DNA of 14,859 nt from JAJNPS01 sp031430315 (GCA_031430315.1 JANPBI010000051.1:1-14859), one strand, 5' to 3'. Counted from the stretch's first letter, positions 7,522 to 14,779 are shown. Translations and numbers: made by a program. The notes: generated by a model not told the origin, from the sequence alone.

Positions 7522-8479
7522 GGTCAGCCCCCGTTAGCCGTGCCAGACCAAACCCCTCGCGGCCAACCTGATTGCCGAGATATGCGATATAGGTTTGCCC
7601 ATCCACGTCGAATACATGGGGATAGCTGACCATTTCGCTGTCCCAACCCGATGCCGACGGCTCCAGCCCGGCTTTCGCATCGTCGCGGTGCCAGTTGATC
7701 AGATCGTCGCTGACCGCATACCCAATCCGGTAGCCGCGCTCATGGCTGCGGTAGCCTTCGCTGTAGCGATAGCAAAAGAACATGTGGTAGCGGCCATCGC
7801 GGAAATGAACATCCGGGCTGGCCTGCGCCTCATCCGCTTCGATGCGCGGCGAAATCAGGTCATCCCCCGATTTGGTCCAGACCAGCCCATCGGGTGAGGT
7901 GGCCATGCGGATGCGATAGACCGGCTCTGGCCGGCCATCGACCCGCTTCCACAACCGGCCCGCGATGTAGAACAGATACCAGGTATCGCCGAACCGCCGA
8001 ACCTTCGGGCCGCTCATTACGAAAGGTTCGTCCGGCGAATAGCCGATCACAGGCCCCGGCCCCAGCTTTCGAAACGTCTTGCCATCGTCCTCACTGACCG
8101 CACAGCCGATGGCGACGTTGAACGGCACGCTTTCGCACCGCGTCCAGCCGCCGAAATAGGCGCGCATCTGCACCCCGTCGCGCAGCACGGACACCGGATA
8201 GGTGCCGAACTCGTCGAATTCACCCAGCCCGCCCAGCGGCAGGATCGGCGATGCCGCAACATCGACGATCCGCATCAGGTTTGTCCGGTCCAGATCGACA
8301 TAGGCCGAATAGCTCACATACTGGCCCTTTGCATCGGCGTTCGGACGGCAGGAAAAATACACCCGCACAAAGCTGTCATGCAGCACTGCCGACGGGGCCT
8401 GTGCGAATTCGCGCAGCCAGGGTCGGCCCTCGATGCCCCGTGGGTCGAACGCCTTACCGAGTTTCTGCCACCGGAACAT
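7511..8479 (-). CDS. Five-bladed beta-propeller, GH43/32-like protein (copy A)
   Basis: A 322-residue cytoplasmic paralogue of the next gene, alignable end to end: KAFDPRGI (9-16) with KIFDPTAI, EFDEFGTYPVSVLRDG (87-102) with CFDEHGIFPMNVIRNG, VAIGCAVSEDDGKTF (122-136) with TAIGLAISHDGGITF, PDEPF (149-153), EADEAQASPDVHF (214-226) and WDSEMVSYPHVF (279-290), ending GNQVGREGFGLARL. The repeated SxDGxxW strands are typical of the GH43/GH32 propeller. No secretion signal is present. The acidic residues of FDE, DEP, ADEAQASP and DSEM are retained in both copies, which argues that at least the fold's ligand pocket is under selection. The start ATG at 8479 follows a strong purine-rich SD (GGAGGGG) inside the end of the WbqC gene, which it overlaps by 26 bp. 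Function unknown; the substrate is presumably a sugar. Confidence 0.8.
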   Translation of the reverse strand: MFRWQKLGKAFDPRGIEGRPWLREFAQAPSAVLHDSFVRVYFSCRPNADAKGQYVSYSAYVDLDRTNLMRIVDVAASPILPLGGLGEFDEFGTYPVSVLRDGVQMRAYFGGWTRCESVPFNVAIGCAVSEDDGKTFRKLGPGPVIGYSPDEPFVMSGPKVRRFGDTWYLFYIAGRLWKRVDGRPEPVYRIRMATSPDGLVWTKSGDDLISPRIEADEAQASPDVHFRDGRYHMFFCYRYSEGYRSHERGYRIGYAVSDDLINWHRDDAKAGLEPSASGWDSEMVSYPHVFDVDGQTYIAYLGNQVGREGFGLARLTGADHAD

Positions 8480-9194
8480 CCTGCCCCTCCCTTCCCTCGA
8501 TCAGGTCATAGCCAGAGCGGAGCATTTCGGTAATGTTGTCTAGCGGGTTGAACATCATCACGTCGAGAATTGACAGGAACGGCTCGAAGGGCGCGCCACC
8601 CTGCGGGTAGGGGTCGGGTCTGCTCCGCAAAAACTGCAACGCGATCCCGTGGGCGGCAAAGTCCGACGGCCGGTACAGATCAAGCCCGCCGATTGGGTTG
8701 GTATAGCGGTCGGCCCCAAGGGTTTCACAGATCGACAGCACCCGCGCCGCTCCGCGCAGATCATTTTCCCCTTCGATCAAGGACGCAGCCACAATCGGCG
8801 TCTTGATGCTAAGGTAAGCGCAGCACCGCTCAAGCGAATTCTTGATGAAATCAAACAGGTTGGTCGTGTCGAAATTCACGACGTCGTTCAGCACTGGCAT
8901 GACCTGATCGAACTGGGGCGCACGCCGGTAGGCCCCCGAAAGCTGGCTGACAAGTTTGCGTCTGTCAAAGTCGTCCGCAATCCGGCGATCCCGCACATGC
9001 AGAAAGTCGGAGTCTTTCTTCAGCGGCAGCGAAAAGGTCACCACAGCGCCATCCCGCAGCATTCGGTTCCGGTTAATCCAGCCCTTTTTGGTATATTCCA
9101 CCGTGTCATAGATCACGAAACGATCCACTGCCGCCAAAAGCTGGAAATATCCGATATAGGGCAGAAAATAGGGCTGCATGATCGCGACGTGCAT
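8454..9194 (-). CDS. wbqC: WbqC-family protein
   Basis: A 246-residue protein with the family signature right at the N-terminus: MHVAIMQPYFLPYIGYFQLL (1-20), AVDRFVIYDTVEYTKKGWINRNR (22-44), then FSLPLKK. Further features are YPQGGAPFEPFLSILDVMMFN and DNITEMLRSGYDLI near the C-terminus. WbqC-like proteins (Pfam WbqC) are cytoplasmic, occur in O-antigen and capsule clusters, often beside aminotransferases, and are suspected of acting on amino-sugar intermediates; no reaction is firmly established as far as I know. A longer frame opens at 9302, but the family begins MxxAIMQPYFLPYxGYFQL, and AGGAA lies 9 bases before the ATG at 9194, so the shorter start is chosen. It follows the aminotransferase by 35 bp and overlaps the first beta-propeller gene by 26 bp. 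Confidence 0.88.
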   Translation of the reverse strand: MHVAIMQPYFLPYIGYFQLLAAVDRFVIYDTVEYTKKGWINRNRMLRDGAVVTFSLPLKKDSDFLHVRDRRIADDFDRRKLVSQLSGAYRRAPQFDQVMPVLNDVVNFDTTNLFDFIKNSLERCCAYLSIKTPIVAASLIEGENDLRGAARVLSICETLGADRYTNPIGGLDLYRPSDFAAHGIALQFLRSRPDPYPQGGAPFEPFLSILDVMMFNPLDNITEMLRSGYDLIEGREGQDVPVAETR

Positions 9195-9229
9195 GGGGCG
9201 GTGTTCCTGAAGACGGTGTACCGGTCGGA

Positions 9230-10342
9230 TCAGGCCGACACGATAAGGTCGATTATTCTGGCTATCGGTGTGTCGTCCAGATCGGGATAGATCGGCAGGC
9301 ACAGAATCTGGTCCGCCCCTCGCACCGCAACCGGCAAGAAATCCCGGTTGGAACTGGGAAGATCACGGTACATCGGAAATTCCGAGATCAGCGGGTAAAA
9401 GTAGCGGCGCGGATGCACCCCGTGCGCCTTCATGTGATCGTAAAGCGCGTCGCGTGACAGCCGGTATTCGGGACCGACGAGAATTGGAAAATACGAATAG
9501 TTCGCCACGCTCTCACCCGCATCGTCGAGGCATTTGATCCCCGCCACCCCGGCCAGCCCGCGCCGGTATGCCGCGTCGATCTGCGCGCGCCGCGCAATCG
9601 CCGCGTCGATATGCTTCAGTTGCAACAATCCGAAAGCGCAGTTTATCTCGCTCATTTTGCCGTTGATCCCGGCCTCGATCACGCGGATTTCGCCGTCGTG
9701 ACCAAAGTTCTTCAACCGGTCGATATGCTGCTTCAACTCAAGTGTCTGGCTGACGATGGCACCGCCTTCGAAAGTGTTGAACACCTTGGTCGCATGAAAG
9801 CTGAGAATCGACAGATCGCCATGATTCAACACGCTGCCACAGTGGCACTGCACGCCAAAGGCATGGGCCGCGTCATAGATCACCCTCAGGTTATGGCGCT
9901 TTGCGATGGCATCAATCGCATCGACATCGGCCGGATGGCCATAACAATGCACCGGTAAGATCGCCGAGGTTCGTGGCGTGATCGCCGCTTCGATCCGGGC
10001 CGGGTCAAGGTTCAGGTTGACCGGGTCCACATCCACAAAGACCGGTGTTAGGCCGTTCCACAGAAGCGAATGCGAGGTGGCGACAAACGAAAACGGCGTG
10101 GTGATCACCTCGCCTGTGATCTTCAGCGCCTGGAGTGCGGTGATCAGCGCGATGGTCGCGTTGTTGAATAGAGAGATATGCGGAACCCCAAGATAACGGG
10201 CCAGTTCCACCTCAAGCTGCGCATGGTAGGGACCGCAATTCGAAAGGATGCCGCTTTTCCAGATCTGGGCAACATAGGGTTCGAAATCTTCAAGCGGCGG
10301 AAGATGTGGGCGCGTCACAAAGATATCGTCGGCCATTGTCAT
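9230..10342 (-). CDS. DegT/DnrJ/EryC1/StrS sugar aminotransferase (VioA-like)
   Basis: A 370-residue PLP-dependent nucleotide-sugar aminotransferase, first gene of the operon. It transfers an amino group, normally from glutamate, to a keto-sugar nucleotide. Landmarks (370-residue numbering): LSNCGPY near 33, VITTPFSFVATS (79-90), FVDVDPVNLNLDP (102-114), YDAAHAFG (156-163, Asp157 contacting the PLP ring nitrogen), LSFHATKVFNTFEGGA (180-195, with Lys186 as the Schiff-base lysine), and ALYDHMKAHGVHPRRYFYP near the end. The SFHATKVF...EGG form resembles dTDP-4-keto-6-deoxyglucose aminotransferases of the VioA type more than WecE or FdtB, but this assignment is from memory of motifs only. A longer frame opens at 10540; the ATG at 10342, with AAGGA five bases upstream and the normal family N-terminus, is chosen. 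No cognate dehydratase is in the window. Confidence 0.92.
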   Translation of the reverse strand: MTMADDIFVTRPHLPPLEDFEPYVAQIWKSGILSNCGPYHAQLEVELARYLGVPHISLFNNATIALITALQALKITGEVITTPFSFVATSHSLLWNGLTPVFVDVDPVNLNLDPARIEAAITPRTSAILPVHCYGHPADVDAIDAIAKRHNLRVIYDAAHAFGVQCHCGSVLNHGDLSILSFHATKVFNTFEGGAIVSQTLELKQHIDRLKNFGHDGEIRVIEAGINGKMSEINCAFGLLQLKHIDAAIARRAQIDAAYRRGLAGVAGIKCLDDAGESVANYSYFPILVGPEYRLSRDALYDHMKAHGVHPRRYFYPLISEFPMYRDLPSSNRDFLPVAVRGADQILCLPIYPDLDDTPIARIIDLIVSA

Positions 10343-10347
10343 GAGGT

Positions 10348-10352
10348 TCCTT
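10348..10352 (-). promoter_or_regulatory. RBS of the aminotransferase gene
   Basis: AAGGA on the minus strand lies five bases before the ATG at 10342. It decides between this start and an upstream in-frame ATG at 10540, which would add 66 residues of non-family sequence. Confidence 0.7.
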
Positions 10353-10408
10353 TGCTGCCGTGCCGACCGGCCTGAACGCCACGCCTTCCCGCAGATCCGA
10401 ATAGCATG

Positions 10409-10438
10409 GTTATCACCTCGACCGGCCCCTGACTTCAA
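10409..10438 (-). promoter_or_regulatory. Candidate sigma-70 promoter of the six-gene operon
   Basis: On the minus strand TTGAAG (10433-10438) and GATAAC (10409-10414) are separated by 18 bases, each matching the consensus at four of six positions. This would put transcription about 60 bases before the aminotransferase start. It is the best-looking pair in the divergent spacer, but promoters in this group are often weakly conserved, so it remains a candidate. Confidence 0.3.
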
Positions 10439-10673
10439 GGGAAAATGCGGGCCGGGGTTGCCGACCCTCTCCGGCCAGCCCCACGGATCAAACCCGACAG
10501 GTGTCGGCGATTTGCACGGCCTGCCCTCCAGAACAGACACTCACAAGGCGTGCGCAGGCGAAGACTGTTTGATCTTCTGGCGCGGCTGTGGTTTTGGATA
10601 AACGCTGCACAGATAGGTCGCCCCGCTGGCCGGACCAAAAAGCCGCAGTGCAACGCGGAAAGGCAGGAACCAC

Positions 10674-11594
10674 ATGGAAATCTCTGTTGTCGTGGCCGTT
10701 TACAACAATGCCGGTTCGCTCAGCCTGACACATGAGCGGTTGTGCGAGGTTTTCGCGACCAGAATACCCGATCATGATTTCGAGCTGGTTTTCGTCAATG
10801 ACGGCTCGGCGGACACATCGCTGGACGAGCTGAAGCAGATCCGCGCCAAGGATGCGCGGGTGAGGATCATAGATTTCACCCGCAACTTCGGCCAGATGGC
10901 GGCGATGCTGGCGGGCATCGCGCAAGCCACCGGCGATGCGGTCATCAATGTCTCGGCCGATCTGCAAGACCCGCTCGATCTGATCCCCGAAATGCTGCGA
11001 AGCTGGGAGGCGGGCGGTGAGATTGTGGTGTGCCACCGGTCTGACCGCGCTGACAGCCTTTCGGCCAAGGTCGTCTCGAAAATGGCCTACAGCATCCTGC
11101 GGCTGGCGCAGCCCAACATGCCCGATGGCGGATTTGACTATGTGCTGATGGATCGCAGGGTGGTGGATGTGTTCAATTCCATTGATGTGCGGCACCGCTA
11201 CTTTCAGGGCGATCTGCTCTGGACGGGGTTTCGCACCACCTTCATTCCCTATGTCAGGCAAGAGCGGAAGATCGGGCGCTCGCAGTACAACCTCAGCAAA
11301 AAGATGAAGAATTTTCTCGATGCTGTGCTCGACGTCTCGTATCTGCCGATCCGCCTGATTTCTGCGACAGGGGCCGTGACCTCGGTTCTTGGGTTGCTTT
11401 ACGGCATCACGATCGTGATCGCCTGGGCGATGGGCAACACCCCGTTCGAAGGCTGGGCGCCGATCATGATCGCGCTGCTGGTCGTCGGAGGGTTGATCAT
11501 GTTGATGCTCGGTGTGATCGGTGAATACGTCTGGCGCATCAATGAAGAGGTCCGCAAGCGCCCCAACTACATCATCCGCGAGAAAATGGATTGA
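10674..11594 (+). CDS. gtrB: GtrB-like polyprenyl-phosphate glycosyltransferase (GT2)
   Basis: A 306-residue membrane-anchored GT2 enzyme that makes undecaprenyl-phosphate-sugar at the cytoplasmic face from a nucleotide sugar. Residues 1-225 are the catalytic GT-A domain: VVVAVYNN (5-12), VNDGSAD (41-47), DFTRNFGQMAAMLAG (67-81), SADLQDP (94-100, the DxD-type metal site), DGGFDYVLMDR (151-161) and RKIGRSQYNLSKK (198-210), a motif typical of GtrB/DPM1/ArnC-type enzymes. Two C-terminal membrane helices lie at about 229-252 and 262-285. The ATG at 10674 has AGGA five bases upstream. It is followed by GtrA and a GT-C protein, the standard three-part O-antigen side-chain modification set. The sugar is usually glucose in this family, but that cannot be read here. 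Confidence 0.9.
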   Translation: MEISVVVAVYNNAGSLSLTHERLCEVFATRIPDHDFELVFVNDGSADTSLDELKQIRAKDARVRIIDFTRNFGQMAAMLAGIAQATGDAVINVSADLQDPLDLIPEMLRSWEAGGEIVVCHRSDRADSLSAKVVSKMAYSILRLAQPNMPDGGFDYVLMDRRVVDVFNSIDVRHRYFQGDLLWTGFRTTFIPYVRQERKIGRSQYNLSKKMKNFLDAVLDVSYLPIRLISATGAVTSVLGLLYGITIVIAWAMGNTPFEGWAPIMIALLVVGGLIMLMLGVIGEYVWRINEEVRKRPNYIIREKMD

Positions 11595-11653
11595 TGGACA
11601 CTCATGCCGATGCCGGGATCGTCAACGTTTCGGCAGTGGAGGGGTCGGGGTAA
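11594..11653 (+). CDS. 19-codon ORF bridging gtrB and gtrA
   Basis: An ATG at 11594 overlaps the gtrB stop as TGATG. The frame runs MDTHADAGIVNVSAVEGSG and stops with TAA at 11651-11653, which in turn overlaps the gtrA ATG as TAATG. The SD of gtrA (GGAGGGG, 11638-11644) lies inside it. It has no strong SD of its own, so translation would depend on ribosomes terminating at gtrB. It resembles no known protein. It could be a translation-coupling device, a remnant of a longer gene, or chance. Confidence 0.3.
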   Translation: MDTHADAGIVNVSAVEGSG

Positions 11654-12063
11654 TGGCGATACGCATCGAAATGCTGAAGTATCTGGTTCTGGGGGGCGTG
11701 AACTTCTTGCTGACCATGGCCGTGTTTACCGGGCTGCTGCGACTCCTGGGCGTGAACTATCTGTTGTCGCTCATCGGTGCGTGGTTGATCGGAATGCTGT
11801 TCATGTATGTCACCAGTTTCGTCTGGGTGTTCAAAGACAATGGCGGCTTGCGGTTCGATGCCCGCTTCGTGAAGTTCGCCTCGGTCGGTGTGCTGTCCAT
11901 CGTCTTCAACACCGCAATCCTCGCCATGATCGTCGAGGGCTGGTCAACCGATCCGTTCTGGACACAGATGGCCCTGTTGCTAGTGATCGTGCCATTCAAT
12001 TTCCTCGCGACGAAGTTCTTTTCGTTGCGCCTCGGTGACGCCAGTTTTGATGACAGCAAGTAA
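11653..12063 (+). CDS. gtrA: GtrA-family flippase-like membrane protein
   Basis: A 136-residue integral membrane protein of the GtrA family, thought to move undecaprenyl-phosphate-linked sugar from the cytoplasmic to the periplasmic face. Four hydrophobic segments at about 8-30, 36-56, 73-94 and 103-122 match the family. The start EMLKYLVLGGVNFLLT and the closing VPFNFLATKFFSLR are the conserved ends, and the second helix ends with a VTSFVWVFKDN-type segment, as usual. The ATG at 11653 is preceded by GGAGGGG with 8 bases spacing; an upstream frame from 11521 overlaps gtrB and is not used. Its 3' end overlaps the next gene by about 14 bp. Confidence 0.9.
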   Translation: MAIRIEMLKYLVLGGVNFLLTMAVFTGLLRLLGVNYLLSLIGAWLIGMLFMYVTSFVWVFKDNGGLRFDARFVKFASVGVLSIVFNTAILAMIVEGWSTDPFWTQMALLLVIVPFNFLATKFFSLRLGDASFDDSK

Positions 12064-13786
12064 CTCCGCCCCGGCCCAACGATGGATGACAGCCGCCACA
12101 TCGGCACTTTTGCGCTGGGGCGTTTGGTTTCAAGTCCTCTTGGCCGCAGTCGCGGTGCTGAGCGCGCTTTACGCGCATGACCGCGGGTTCGATATCTCGG
12201 ACGAGGCGTATTATGTGCTGTCGGCAAGCAGGCCAGACAGCATTAGGGCCTACATCAGCCCGCAGCACTGGCTGCTGGCCCCGCTCTGGCAGATCAGCGG
12301 CGATCTTGCCCGGTTTCGTCTGGTCGGACTGGCCATTCTCATCGCGTCCTCGGCGGTTCTTGCATTGGGCATCACGGCGGTGGCGCGGCGGCTGAACATC
12401 GCATCGCCCCCCCCGTTCGCATCGACATTCTCGCTCAGCCTGATTGGCGCGATCCTGTATCTGACGACTATCAACTTGTCGCCCAGCTATAATCTTCTGG
12501 CCTCGGCGGGCTGTTCCTGTGCGGTGGGCTTCTCGCTTGGGGCGAGCGCATCCTCGCGTGTTGCGCGGATCGGCGTGCTCGCGGCGCTGGCCGGGCTGGC
12601 GCTGACGGCGATGTTCGTCAGCAAACCCTCTGCCGCGATCTGCACCCTGCTGATCCTCCCGTTGTTTCTCTGGGCTATGTCCGGTCGGGTTGGAAAAACC
12701 GCGCTGATCTGGGCCGTGATCGCTGCGGCCTTCGGGGCAAGCCTTATTGGGATCACACTGCTGCAAGGTACATGGCCCGAGACACGGGCTGCACTCGCGG
12801 ATGGCTACGCCCTTTTTCGTATCGTTCAGGGCGAGCCGATTGCGGATCGGTTGCTGCGCTATGCACGCGAGTATCTGGTCTACGCGGGCTGGATGCTGAT
12901 CGCGTTCCTGCCCTTCGTGCTGCTATTTGGCTGCTATCTTGTGCGTCCCGGCGCAAAACTGGCCTGGGCCTGCCTCATCGCCCTGGCGTCGTCGCTTCTC
13001 TTCAACGACCGGATGCTGAGCGGTGCGTTGATAGGGACCAACTCGCACCTCCCCCAGATCGAAGCACTCTTGCTTATAGTTCTGGCCTCGGTTGCCCTCG
13101 CAAGCCCGGCGCTCCGGGCCGACTGGCGGCTTGCGGCGCTTGTGACGGGGCTGTTCGTCGCACCCTACGGCGTGGCCATCGGCACGGGGAACGCGATTTT
13201 CACTCAAGTGATCGTCACCATGGCACCCTGGGCCGCCCTCATGGCCATTTCGCCCGGTCTGCCCGCAATAGGGTCAAGCCGGTTCCTGTCGCTTGGCCTG
13301 ACATCGCTGTTCGCCCTGACCGCCAGCAGCCAGATCGCTACTTACGCTTTTCGCCCAGCCTATCATCTGGTCGCCCCACTTACCGCCCAGACCGAACGGG
13401 TCCCGATCGGCGCATTGGGGACGGTGCGGGTCGATCCGGCCACCGCCGCCTTTGTCGCAGACCTTCAGGTGGCGGCGGCGACCTGTAGGATCGGCCCTGA
13501 CCTGCCCTATCTGGGGATTTATGACGTTCCCGGTGTCGCTCTGGTGTTCCACGCCGTGCCGGTGGCCTCGCCTTGGATCAACAACCCGGCACAGGCGGCC
13601 GCCATCCTCACCCCCGAACGCCTCGCGGCACTGGGACCGGTGATCGTGGCACGACGGATCGGATGGGATCGGGTCTGGCCCGACCTGCCCGCCGGGCTTG
13701 GCACAGTCGCCACCGACTTTATGCTATGCGGAACGGCCAGCTACCCGTTCGGCGATCAGAAAATGGAAATCTGGTTCCGGCGGTAA
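12050..13786 (+). CDS. GT-C-type membrane glycosyltransferase, GtrC/PMT-like
   Basis: A polytopic membrane protein of 578 residues from the ATG at 12050 (583 from GTG at 12035; neither has a strong SD, and both overlap gtrA). The first helix (WGVWFQVLLAAVAVLSALYA) is followed by a loop with GFDISDEAYYVLSASRPDS, whose acidic DE pair matches the catalytic first-loop position of PMT/ArnT/GT39-like GT-C enzymes. Around eleven to thirteen hydrophobic segments follow. The last about 130 residues are soluble and probably periplasmic, with two cysteines (TCRIG and LCGTA) that could pair. Following GtrB and GtrA, it is the expected strain-specific enzyme that transfers the sugar from undecaprenyl phosphate to the O-antigen. 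Such proteins diverge quickly, so the assignment rests on topology, the DE motif and position. Confidence 0.72.
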   Translation: MTASNSAPAQRWMTAATSALLRWGVWFQVLLAAVAVLSALYAHDRGFDISDEAYYVLSASRPDSIRAYISPQHWLLAPLWQISGDLARFRLVGLAILIASSAVLALGITAVARRLNIASPPPFASTFSLSLIGAILYLTTINLSPSYNLLASAGCSCAVGFSLGASASSRVARIGVLAALAGLALTAMFVSKPSAAICTLLILPLFLWAMSGRVGKTALIWAVIAAAFGASLIGITLLQGTWPETRAALADGYALFRIVQGEPIADRLLRYAREYLVYAGWMLIAFLPFVLLFGCYLVRPGAKLAWACLIALASSLLFNDRMLSGALIGTNSHLPQIEALLLIVLASVALASPALRADWRLAALVTGLFVAPYGVAIGTGNAIFTQVIVTMAPWAALMAISPGLPAIGSSRFLSLGLTSLFALTASSQIATYAFRPAYHLVAPLTAQTERVPIGALGTVRVDPATAAFVADLQVAAATCRIGPDLPYLGIYDVPGVALVFHAVPVASPWINNPAQAAAILTPERLAALGPVIVARRIGWDRVWPDLPAGLGTVATDFMLCGTASYPFGDQKMEIWFRR

Positions 13787-13901
13787 ACACGACAGACATC
13801 AATTGCGCCCCATAAGTTCGTCATCGCTGACAGCGTGCTCTGCCTGTGATATCGAAATGAACCCCGCCCGTGCTTTCGCATATTTATGGCCTCAACGGCG
13901 C
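13787..13901. other. Convergent spacer, no gene seen
   Basis: This 115-base spacer lies between the converging stops of the GT-C gene and the last methyltransferase. Only a small CGCT/AGCG hairpin near 13830 is visible, with no T-tract, so no terminator is called. Base composition begins to shift to lower GC from here rightwards. Confidence 0.4.
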
Positions 13902-14722
13902 TTACGCAGGCTTTCGCGCCACAACCACAAGCGTGCCGCCGAAGGGAAGCGAAAGACCCATCCTTATCAAAAGCTCGTCAAGCCGCATTACTGCATCGAA
14001 GACTGTATTTGAAAGCCTGGAAAACTTCACTCGTTTCTCAAGGGCCTGTTCTTCAACTTGCGGCTTGCCTGACGTCCGATCAAACAACCGTGAAAGCACC
14101 ATCAGGGGAAAGAGCAGAAAGACAAACGAGGTTGCCCGCTCAACTTCAAATCCGCAGGCTATCAGTTTCTCGACCATTTCGCGTCGGGAGTATCGCCGCT
14201 TGTGCATTACGATTTCGTCAAGGTTGCTCCAAAGAAACATGTATTGCGGGACACTGACTACCAGTCTGGCGTTAACGGGCAACATATGAAAAACATTGGC
14301 CATAGTCTTTCGATCCTCTTGAATATGCTCCAGCACATCAAAAGCCGCGATCACATCGAATCTCTCGGCAAGCGCTCCTTCGCTTGCGTCGTACTGAACA
14401 AAATCAACTTTCGGTGCTTTTGCTTTAGCGAACATCAGGCCCTTAATGTAAATTTCGGACCCAGTGACATTCAGGCTTTTGTCTTCGGCAATTTTGCTCA
14501 GTAGGTCGCCAGTTCCGCATCCGATCTCAAGCACGCGCTTGCCACCCGATTGCCGCAAGGCCCGCGTCACAAGGAAGTGGAACAATCGGTTTCTTGAGCT
14601 GACCCAAAAGCTTTTCGTCGCATTATCTTCGGTGACATCAAATCCGCTGTCGGGGTAGTCAGAATAGTCGTTGGCTTTGCCACGGCTGTAGCATTTGATG
14701 CCATCAACAATCGTGAAATCTA
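13902..14722 (-). pseudogene. SAM methyltransferase, 5' end interrupted by IS630
   Basis: The frame on the minus strand stays open from the TAA at 13902-13904 up past 14722 without any in-frame ATG or GTG. Native sequence appears to run from 14720 (272 codons): DGIKCYSRG, YPDSGFDV, KSFWVSSRNRL, then the class I motif VLEIGCGTGDLL, acidic TGSEIY, and FDVIAAFDVLEHIQED, followed by PVNARLVVSVPQY and MHKRRYSRREM. The FW-x-SRNRL segment before motif I is a normal part of this family, so a TTG at 14585 (MFHFLV) is not the true start; it would give a 227-residue product. Beyond 14722 the sequence is an IS630 end. Only the first few tens of codons are therefore missing. It could still be expressed from an alternative start, but is most likely inactivated. 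GC is visibly lower than in the rest of the locus. Confidence 0.7.
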
Positions 14723-14728
14723 GTGTTC

Positions 14729-14766
14729 CACACCTGACGAAGGATTCCCATTTTTGATCAGGTGTG
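14729..14766. repeat. Inverted repeat within the IS630 left end
   Basis: CACACCTGA (14729-14737) and TCAGGTGTG (14758-14766) are perfect 9-base reverse complements around a 20-base spacer. They lie just inside the presumed element end and just before the transposase ATG. This could be a subterminal transposase-binding repeat, or an RNA hairpin that limits read-through transcription into the transposase. Confidence 0.6.
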
Positions 14767-14779
14767 TCACTGTCTGGCC

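Larger units (their letters stand above)
10343..10673. other. Divergent intergenic region
   Basis: This 331-base spacer lies between the minus-strand aminotransferase operon and the plus-strand Gtr cassette. It holds the candidate minus-strand promoter listed separately, an inverted repeat GGCCGG (10450-10455) / CCGGCC (10471-10476) around a 15-base loop, and the plus-strand SD AGGA at 10665-10668. No gene, RNA or clear plus-strand promoter is visible; the short open frames here show no family resemblance. Confidence 0.5.

Noticed and set aside
9195..9302. Longer start for the WbqC protein
   Set aside because: WbqC proteins begin with MxxAIMQPYFLPY-type sequence, which starts at 9194 with its own SD; the upstream part also overlaps the aminotransferase stop region.
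10450..10476. GGCCGG/CCGGCC hairpin as an operator or terminator
   Set aside because: Six-base GC arms arise easily at this base composition and there is no supporting regulator gene or T-tract.
10343..10540. Upstream extension of the aminotransferase to 10540
   Set aside because: The extra 66 residues have no family resemblance, and a good AAGGA ribosome site precedes the ATG at 10342.
11996..12766. Minus-strand open frame of 256 codons
   Set aside because: It is antisense to the GT-C gene and rich in Arg, Gln and Gly, as expected for the reverse of a hydrophobic membrane protein.
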